This document shows positions 1-11,357 of a stretch of 11,357 bases of DNA, piece after piece. The DNA comes from Gemmatimonadaceae bacterium (lineage in GTDB: Bacteria; Gemmatimonadota; Gemmatimonadetes; Gemmatimonadales; Gemmatimonadaceae), in assembly GCA_017881545.1 (NCBI GenBank), contig JADGQU010000047.1:1-11357 (forward strand). Reading direction: 5' to 3'. The translations under genes were made by a program, and so were the position numbers. The notes under the pieces were generated by a model. It was not told where the DNA came from, made no database searches, and saw only the letters and a list, made by a program, of their open reading frames with translations. Position 1 is the stretch's first letter. Each line of letters starts with the position of its first letter.

Positions 1-3110
<3,110 letters not shown>

Positions 3111-3112
3111 TG

Positions 3113-7711
<4,599 letters not shown>

Positions 7712-7900
7712 GAATCACCTACAGGCGCAAATAGCCCCGCCCCCGTCTGCCGCGAAATTTTCGCGGATCCGGAGCGGAGCGACTTCAAAGTTTCCTTTTT
7801 TGTGGTGCGAGGGAGCGAGTACTGGGTCATGTCTGTCGAAGTGAGAGTAACGGCGCGGGCCGCACGGAGAGGGTGAGCCCTCTCCGTCGACCCAGCGGTG
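7712..7900 (-). promoter_or_regulatory. structured rplL-rpoB spacer (189 nt)
   Basis: Non-coding spacer between rplL and rpoB. It holds a perfect 10-bp hairpin (7864-7887, 4-nt loop), a longer enclosing stem listed separately, and a smaller hairpin at 7750-7766 whose arms CCGCG/CGCGG flank an A/U loop, 38 nt before the rpoB start. The rpoB ribosome-binding site AGGTGA is at 7715-7720. None of the hairpins is followed by a U-tract, so none looks like a simple intrinsic terminator. In E. coli the same gap contains an attenuator and an RNase III cleavage site that uncouple polymerase synthesis from ribosomal-protein synthesis. A similar role here is inference. I see no convincing -35/-10 pair for a separate rpoB promoter. 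Confidence 0.55.
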
Positions 7901-7919
7901 TTACTTCACTTCGACGGAC
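7831..7919 (-). promoter_or_regulatory. long imperfect RNA stem spanning the rplL stop codon (RNase III-like)
   Basis: In the transcript, the segment from 7919 to 7900 (last six rplL codons, stop and one base) pairs with 7851 to 7831. This gives 19 base pairs, interrupted by one mismatch (7916/7834) and one bulged base (7845). The stem encloses 12-nt internal-loop strands and then a perfect 10-bp hairpin, ACGGAGAGGG against CCCTCTCCGT (7864-7873 and 7878-7887), with a 4-nt loop. The whole element is about 89 nt. Long double-stranded RNA of this kind is the classic substrate of RNase III, and the homologous E. coli junction is known to be cut by that enzyme. The pairing is seen directly; the processing role is inferred. 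Confidence 0.6.
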
Positions 7920-8299
7920 GCACCCTGCTCTTCGAGCTTGGCTTTCATGGCTGCTGCCTCATCCTTCGTCACACCCGCTTTCACGACGCTCGGCGCGCTG
8001 TCAACGAGATCCTTCGCTTCCTTGAGTCCCAGGCCGGTCAGCTCGCGCACGACCTTGATGACCTGGATCTTCTTGGCTCCGGCTTCCTTGAGCGTGACCG
8101 CGAACTCGGTCTGCTCTTCGGCTACCGCGGCCGCGCCAGCACCGGCGCCACCAGCTGCCGGAGCCGCACCGACCGGCGCCGCTGAGATCGTGACGTTGAA
8201 CTTCGTTTTGAAAGCTTCGACGAGCTCGGACAGATCGAGAACCGACATGTTGCCGATCGCTTCGAGGATCTCGTCCTTGCCCATTGTTGCGTTTGCCAT
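7901..8299 (-). CDS. rplL: 50S ribosomal protein L7/L12
   Basis: Acidic stalk protein; multiple dimers hang from L10 and recruit and stimulate EF-Tu, EF-G and IF2. The 132-residue product has the expected three parts: an N-terminal dimerisation and L10-binding helix pair (about 7-37), a flexible Ala/Gly/Pro-rich hinge (about 39-60), and the globular C-terminal factor-binding domain. The latter includes the conserved KIQVIKVVRELTGLGLKEAKDLVD block (starting at residue 77) and ends in ASVEVK. The first ATG is chosen because GGGAG lies 10 nt upstream; a second in-frame ATG at codon 6 would give a MGKDE start and cannot be fully excluded. Its stop and last codons form one arm of the stem at 7831-7919. 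It is separated from rplJ by 23 nt containing a run of six T. Confidence 0.97.
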   Translation of the reverse strand: MANATMGKDEILEAIGNMSVLDLSELVEAFKTKFNVTISAAPVGAAPAAGGAGAGAAAVAEEQTEFAVTLKEAGAKKIQVIKVVRELTGLGLKEAKDLVDSAPSVVKAGVTKDEAAAMKAKLEEQGASVEVK

Positions 8300-8316
8300 T
8301 GTTGTTGTTCTCCCGG

Positions 8317-8364
8317 AAAAAATTAGGCGCCTTCGCGCTGTGACTTGAGCGCGTCGAGCGCGCC
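8317..8364 (-). terminator. possible attenuator hairpin with U-tract between rplJ and rplL
   Basis: At the 3' end of rplJ the transcript can fold CGCGCT (8353-8348) with AGCGCG (8339-8334) around an 8-nt loop. An outer GGCGC/GCGCC stem (8364-8360 with 8330-8326) can form around it. Immediately after come UAA, the rplJ stop, and six U (8322-8317). This is the layout of an intrinsic terminator with an imperfect stem. It would be odd for a full terminator to sit before rplL, whose product is needed in excess over L10, so a weak attenuator, a pause or processing site, or chance in GC-rich coding sequence are all possible. Confidence 0.3.
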
Positions 8365-8838
8365 TGCAAACATGTAAAGAAGCCCGTTGAGCGCGCCGAC
8401 GAAGGCGGCCATCGGTGACTGCATGCTGGCGGCGAGATCAGCCAGCATTTGCTCGCGCGACGGAAGCGATGCCATGCGCTTGAGCTGCGCATTGTTAATC
8501 GCCTTGCCCTGGAGCATCCCACCCTTCATGGCGGGCCTGTCCTCGAACTCCTTCGCGAATTCGGCGAGCACCCTCGCGGCGGCAACCGGATCCTTCCCGA
8601 CCACGAGGCCGGTGGGACCCTTGAGCTTTTCGCCGACGAGACCGCTCTCGTTTACGGCACGCAGAGCCAGCGTGTTCTTGATGACGACGTAATCGATGCC
8701 GACTCTCTTGAGCCGGCGGCGAAGCTCGGTCATCCGCTTCACGTTGAGTCCGGTGAAATCAGTATAGTAGAGCGATTGCGCGCTCTTCAGCTTGTCCCTG
8801 AGCTCGGTCACGAGCTGTTCTTTTTCTGCTCTTTTCAT
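8323..8838 (-). CDS. rplJ: 50S ribosomal protein L10
   Basis: Base of the L7/L12 stalk: it binds 23S rRNA next to L11 and carries the L12 dimers. The 171-residue product has the family N-terminal rRNA-binding domain, with YTDFTGLNVKRMTELRR near 25-41, the IKNTLALRAV segment at 53-62 and GPTGLVV at 74-80. It ends with a long C-terminal helix (about 128-165, containing MLADLAASMQSPMAAFVGAL) that docks L12. The start ATG overlaps the rplA stop by 4 nt (ATGA), so it is probably translated by coupling from rplA. This leaves no room for the long L10-binding leader found before rplJ in E. coli, so L10 autoregulation must act elsewhere or be absent. Confidence 0.97.
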   Translation of the reverse strand: MKRAEKEQLVTELRDKLKSAQSLYYTDFTGLNVKRMTELRRRLKRVGIDYVVIKNTLALRAVNESGLVGEKLKGPTGLVVGKDPVAAARVLAEFAKEFEDRPAMKGGMLQGKAINNAQLKRMASLPSREQMLADLAASMQSPMAAFVGALNGLLYMFAGALDALKSQREGA

Positions 8839-9542
8839 CGCTCGGTACCGGTGGTGCGATAGGGGGTGATGTCGATGTTGACGCCGGGCCCCATTGAGCT
8901 CGATATGGCGACGTTGCGGATGTAGACGCCCTTGGACGTTGACGGCTTCGAGCGGACGATCTGATCCATGAACGCCGTGAAATTCGTTTCAAGCGCTTCC
9001 GGCGCGAACGAAACCTTGCCGATCGCGGCGTGGACGTTTCCCGCCTTGTCGACTCGGTACTCGATCTTGCCTGCCTTCGTCTCCTTGACGGCGCGCGTGA
9101 CATCGAACGTCACAGTGCCGGCCTTCGGGTTCGGCATCAGTCCACGCGGACCGAGAATCCGTCCGAGCGCGCCGAGCTGACCCATCTTGTCGGGCGTCGC
9201 GATCAGGACGTCGAAGTCCAACCAGTTTTCCTTGATCTTCGCGATGTACTCGGTGCCGACAAAATCGGCGCCGGCCGCCTCTGCCTCTCTCGCCTTGTCG
9301 CCATCGGCGATGACGAGCACGCGCACCGTCTTTCCGGTGCCGGCGGGGAGGACGACGGTTCCGCGCACCGCCTGATCGGCGTGCTTGGGATCGACGCCCA
9401 GGCGGACCGCTATTTCCACGGTCTCATCGAACTTTGCGAAGGCTACGGACTTGACAAGGTCTATCGCCTGCCGGGGCGCATACCGCGTCTCGGGGTCTCG
9501 CTTCTCGGCGGCGACTTTGTACTTCTTGCTGTGTGTCTTCAT
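8835..9542 (-). CDS. rplA: 50S ribosomal protein L1
   Basis: Binds the L1 stalk of 23S rRNA near the E site and, in many bacteria, represses translation of its own operon by binding the leader mRNA. The product has 235 residues, the usual family length. The diagnostic ILGPRGLMPNPKAGTV signature is at 129-144, and the N-terminus MKTHSKKYK is typical. An open frame extends 25 codons upstream into rplK, but the ATG at 9542 is preferred. It shares one base with the rplK stop (TGATG), has GAGGTGA 7 nt upstream, and gives the standard N-terminus. It is followed directly by rplJ with an ATGA overlap. Confidence 0.97.
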   Translation of the reverse strand: MKTHSKKYKVAAEKRDPETRYAPRQAIDLVKSVAFAKFDETVEIAVRLGVDPKHADQAVRGTVVLPAGTGKTVRVLVIADGDKAREAEAAGADFVGTEYIAKIKENWLDFDVLIATPDKMGQLGALGRILGPRGLMPNPKAGTVTFDVTRAVKETKAGKIEYRVDKAGNVHAAIGKVSFAPEALETNFTAFMDQIVRSKPSTSKGVYIRNVAISSSMGPGVNIDITPYRTTGTER

Positions 9543-9964
9543 CAGTCCTTCACCTCGATGCCCATGGAGCGGGCGGCGCCGGCGACCATTGACATTGCCG
9601 ACTCGATGGTATCGCAATTCAGGTCGGGGAGCTTGATCTCCGCGATTTTTCTGACCTGCGCCTTGGTGACGGAACCGACCTTGATGCGGTTCGGGGTGCC
9701 GGAGCCCTTTTCAACTCCCGCTTCCTTCTTCAGCAGGACGGCCGCGGGCGGCGTCTTGGTGATGAAGGTGAAGGATTTGTCCGCGAAGATCGTGATCTCG
9801 ACCGGGAGAATCGTATCCTGGCCCTGCGTCCGAGCGTTGAACTCTTTGCAGAAGGCCATGATGTTGATTCCCTGCGGGCCGAGAGCGGTTCCCACGGGGG
9901 GCGCCGGGTTCGCCTTGCCTGCAGGGATCTGCAGCTTGACGAAGCCAACTGCCTTTTTTGCCAT
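9542..9964 (-). CDS. rplK: 50S ribosomal protein L11
   Basis: Binds the GTPase-associated centre of 23S rRNA, contacts elongation and release factors, and is needed for the RelA stringent response. The 140 residues match the family length. The proline-rich N-terminal block KLQIPAGKANPAPPVGTALG (starting at residue 11) is followed by GINIMAFCKEFN. The C-terminal rRNA-binding domain includes IRKIAEIK-like and GAARSMGIEV segments. The start has a clear ribosome-binding site, GAGGAG (9969-9974), 4 nt upstream. It is the first gene after the 288-nt leader, so it is the natural entry point for control of the L11-L1-L10-L12 block. Confidence 0.97.
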   Translation of the reverse strand: MAKKAVGFVKLQIPAGKANPAPPVGTALGPQGINIMAFCKEFNARTQGQDTILPVEITIFADKSFTFITKTPPAAVLLKKEAGVEKGSGTPNRIKVGSVTKAQVRKIAEIKLPDLNCDTIESAMSMVAGAARSMGIEVKD

Positions 9965-10252
9965 GATACTCCTCAGAATTCTCTAGTCGCGGGGCCAAAG
10001 TGTATTGGCTCGCGTCCGACTCCCACGGTGTGATTAGAGTCGTAGTGGTATCCGACTGTGCGCTCCTCGCCTCATCGGCCGCCCCGCGCAAGGGCCATCA
10101 CCTGCGGCGGGAGTAGCGCCGCTGTGACTTCAGATCTTCAGTTCATTTAGCGCGGAGATCTTGGACCCGCGTCGTTCAGTTTTGTTCGTTCCCGGTTCAG
10201 TTGGGTGGGCCGTTCCGGTACAGCCTGTAAAATTAAACGGTTCGCGGCCGAT
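9965..10252 (-). promoter_or_regulatory. 288-nt non-coding nusG-rplK leader with several hairpins
   Basis: No convincing gene lies between nusG and rplK. In transcript order I see a GGCCG/CGGCC stem right after the nusG stop (10249-10208), a CGCGG/CCGCG hairpin (10171-10151), and a 6-bp GCGGCG/CGCCGC hairpin (10122-10104). Then come four alternating complementary segments (10057-9985), with a GCCAA/TTGGC hairpin inside the last pair, and finally the ribosome-binding site GAGGAG. In E. coli the equivalent gap carries the main promoter of the L11-L1 genes and an L1-binding leader. The only -10-like hexamer I noticed is TCTAAT (10038-10033), without a good -35 box, so the promoter itself is not identified. 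No hairpin is followed by a U-tract. Confidence 0.5.
9985..10057 (-). promoter_or_regulatory. candidate two-state RNA switch before rplK
   Basis: Four short segments alternate in the transcript: AGTCG (10057-10053), CGACTC (10042-10037), GAGTCG (10022-10017) and CGACT (9989-9985). Segments 1:2 and 3:4 can pair together (5 bp each), or 2:3 can pair instead (6 bp). The 3:4 pairing encloses a second helix, GCCAA/TTGGC (10009-10005 with 9998-9994). The heptamer AGTCGGA is an exact direct repeat (10057-10051 and 10021-10015). The last segment ends 10 nt before the rplK ribosome-binding site, so the element could govern its access. Binding by L1 or another ribosomal protein is a guess. Confidence 0.4.
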
Positions 10253-10810
10253 TTAGTAGCCCTTCAACTGCAAATAATCCAACTCCACGCTGGTTGGGCG
10301 GCCGAACAGTGAAACCGACACCCTGACCTTGCCTTTGTCGGACAGGATTTCCTCGACCGTACCGTTGAAGTCCGTAAACGGGCCTTCCGTGATCGCCACA
10401 GCCTGGCCGACCAGGAACGGGATCTCCTCCTTCACCTCTTCCGGCACCGAGTCGTCCGCTACTCCAAGGAGGCGGTTGACCTCTTCGGGGCGGAGGGGCT
10501 GCGGCAGCCGCTCGTGGCCGACGAACTTGATCACGCCCTGGATGCCGTTGACCGCGTGCGACGTCTCCTGGTCCATCACCATCTCGACCAGAACATAGCC
10601 GGGGTAGATCTTCCGCTCGACGTTGACCTTCTTGCCGTTCTTGATCTCGACAGCTTCCTGGGTCGGAACGAGCGCCTGACGGATCGCCCTCTCCTCGGCC
10701 GGGCGCGGGTCGGCGTCGATCCGGCGCTGAATCAGCGAGCGAACCTTGTTCTCATGTCCAGAGGTCGTCTGGATCGCGTACCAGCGGTGGTCAGCGGTTG
10801 TCACGATCAT
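10253..10810 (-). CDS. nusG: transcription termination/antitermination factor NusG
   Basis: Universal elongation factor that binds the RNA polymerase clamp through its N-terminal domain and links to Rho or ribosomal protein S10 through its C-terminal KOW domain. The 185-residue product shows the NGN domain at about 8-115, with RWYAIQTTSGHENKV near 9-23, the YPGYVLVEM motif at 69-77 and the GVIKFVG strand at 92-98. The KOW domain is at about 133-184, with GQAVAITEGPFTDFNGTV. The start ATG overlaps the secE stop as ATGA and has no strong ribosome-binding site of its own, which points to translational coupling with secE. Its target, the beta/beta-prime clamp, is encoded further along the same cluster. 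Confidence 0.97.
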   Translation of the reverse strand: MIVTTADHRWYAIQTTSGHENKVRSLIQRRIDADPRPAEERAIRQALVPTQEAVEIKNGKKVNVERKIYPGYVLVEMVMDQETSHAVNGIQGVIKFVGHERLPQPLRPEEVNRLLGVADDSVPEEVKEEIPFLVGQAVAITEGPFTDFNGTVEEILSDKGKVRVSVSLFGRPTSVELDYLQLKGY

Positions 10811-11040
10811 CGTCTCGAGAATAGAGATGGAATGCCCTGAACGAGAATGAGCTGGAGCACCAGGTCGATCGCGCCGATGACGGCGCCGAGGAAGAGCACG
10901 AAGATGATGATCTTGATCGTCGTGTCCTTGAGCTGAGCGCGGTCGGGCCAGGTGACCTTGCGCATCTCGTCCTGCACCTCGTGATAGAACAGCGCCACGC
11001 GGCCAGGAAAGCTCCTGTGCTCAACTACCTCAACGGCCAT
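10807..11040 (-). CDS. secE: protein translocase subunit SecE (short, single-membrane-span type)
   Basis: Inner-membrane subunit that clamps SecY in the general secretion channel. The 77 residues fit the minimal SecE form: an N-terminal cytoplasmic stretch, the conserved amphipathic EVQDEMRKVTWPDRAQL motif at 21-37, and one hydrophobic span at about 42-66 (IKIIIFVLFLGAVIGAIDLV). E. coli SecE has three spans; the single-span type is common in other phyla. The start ATG is preceded by ATGAGGTA, with GAGG very close to the start, and by a 12-codon open frame that fills the gap back to rpmG. It overlaps nusG by 4 nt, keeping the usual secE-nusG pairing. Confidence 0.95.
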   Translation of the reverse strand: MAVEVVEHRSFPGRVALFYHEVQDEMRKVTWPDRAQLKDTTIKIIIFVLFLGAVIGAIDLVLQLILVQGIPSLFSRR

Positions 11041-11077
11041 TACCTCATACCCCCACGCGGAACGGTTTCACGCGTCA

Positions 11078-11230
11078 TTATTTCGTTTCCTTGTGCAGCT
11101 TATGCGCGTTGCAGCGGGGGCAGTACTTCTTCCACTCGACGCGCTCGGGGTGCAGGCGCTTGTTCTTGTCGGTGAAGTAGTTGCGATTCTTACAGACCTC
11201 GCAAGCGAGAATGATTTTTTCGCGGGCCAT
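11078..11230 (-). CDS. rpmG: 50S ribosomal protein L33, zinc-ribbon form
   Basis: Small ribosomal protein of the large subunit, located near the E site. I translated 50 codons: MAREKIILACEVCKNRNYF at the start, a basic middle, and a lysine-rich end HKLHKETK. Two CxxC pairs, C10/C13 and C37/C40, form the zinc-ribbon version; some L33 paralogues lack these cysteines, and a second copy elsewhere in the genome is possible. The start ATG has AGGA 7 nt upstream, overlapping the tuf stop codon, and the gene follows tuf by only 9 nt. The order tuf-rpmG-secE-nusG has no tRNA-Trp gene, unlike many bacteria that carry one here. Confidence 0.95.
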   Translation of the reverse strand: MAREKIILACEVCKNRNYFTDKNKRLHPERVEWKKYCPRCNAHKLHKETK

Positions 11231-11239
11231 TGCTTGTTC

Positions 11240-11357
11240 CTACTTGAGAATCTTCGTAACGACGCCTGCACCGACGGTGCGGCCGCCCTCTCTGATGGCG
11301 AAGCGAAGGCCCTCGTCCATTGCGATCGGCGTAATCAGCTCGATCGTCATCTGAACG
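11240..11357 (-). CDS. tuf: elongation factor Tu, C-terminal 39 codons (5' part outside window)
   Basis: GTPase that delivers aminoacyl-tRNA to the ribosome. Only the end of domain III is visible: VQMTIELITPIAMDEGLRFA, then IREGGRTVGAGVVTKILK and a TAG stop. This ending is highly diagnostic of bacterial EF-Tu (RFAIREGGRTVGAGVV). The GTP-binding domain lies beyond the right edge, so completeness and any upstream promoter cannot be judged. The 9-nt spacing to rpmG suggests co-transcription. Confidence 0.97.
   Translation of the reverse strand, partial: VQMTIELITPIAMDEGLRFAIREGGRTVGAGVVTKILK

Noticed and set aside
7864..7887. 10-bp hairpin as an intrinsic terminator after rplL
   Set aside because: No U-tract follows on either strand, and rpoB continues downstream; a processing or attenuation structure fits better.
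9543..9617. 25-codon upstream extension of rplA
   Set aside because: It lies inside rplK, gives an Arg-rich non-family N-terminus, and lacks the ribosome-binding site present before the ATG at 9542.
10033..10038. TCTAAT as the -10 box of an rplK promoter
   Set aside because: No TTGACA-like hexamer lies 16-18 nt upstream, and promoter consensus for this lineage is not known to me, so it is not annotated as a promoter.
11043..11077. Possible tRNA-Trp gene before secE, as in many bacteria
   Set aside because: The gap between rpmG and secE is only 37 nt and the tuf-rpmG gap is 9 nt, too short for a tRNA.

Overview
This window is an ordinary bacterial core-transcription and ribosomal-protein cluster, read entirely from the minus strand. 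From right to left, which is the direction of transcription, the order is: end of tuf (EF-Tu), rpmG (L33), secE, nusG, rplK (L11), rplA (L1), rplJ (L10), rplL (L7/L12), rpoB (beta) and the first 1036 codons of rpoC (beta prime), which runs off the left edge. All reading frames are intact. I see no mobile element, tRNA, rRNA or CRISPR array, and no plus-strand gene that I believe.

The DNA is GC-rich. The RNA polymerase subunits look like a lineage near the Fibrobacterota-Chlorobiota-Bacteroidota group. Signs of this are the FCB-like beta-prime N-terminus, the extra residues before the bridge helix (MAKPQKK...), and a very long beta subunit of 1532 residues. Gemmatimonadota is my best guess; this is inference from remembered family features, not a search.

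Layout: 11078-11357 holds tuf-rpmG, spaced by 9 nt. 10253-11040 holds secE-nusG, joined by a 4-nt ATGA overlap. 9965-10252 is a 288-nt non-coding leader before rplK. 7901-9964 holds rplK-rplA-rplJ-rplL, with rplK/rplA (TGATG) and rplA/rplJ (ATGA) overlapping. 7712-7900 is a 189-nt structured spacer. 1-7711 holds rpoB and rpoC, separated by 2 nt. The tight spacing suggests strong translational coupling and one or a few long transcripts, with the two larger gaps as the likely control points. The products work together: L11, L1, L10 and L12 build the mobile stalks of the 50S subunit that EF-Tu engages; NusG binds the RNA polymerase made by rpoB/rpoC; SecE is part of the protein-export channel.

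Nothing here is an undescribed protein system. The parts worth a second look are RNA-level structures: (a) four alternating complementary segments just before the rplK ribosome-binding site, arranged like a 1:2 + 3:4 versus 2:3 switch; (b) a long stem that pairs the last codons of rplL with sequence past its stop and encloses a perfect 10-bp hairpin; (c) a hairpin plus U-tract between rplJ and rplL; and (d) a roughly 150-residue insertion in the beta subunit.
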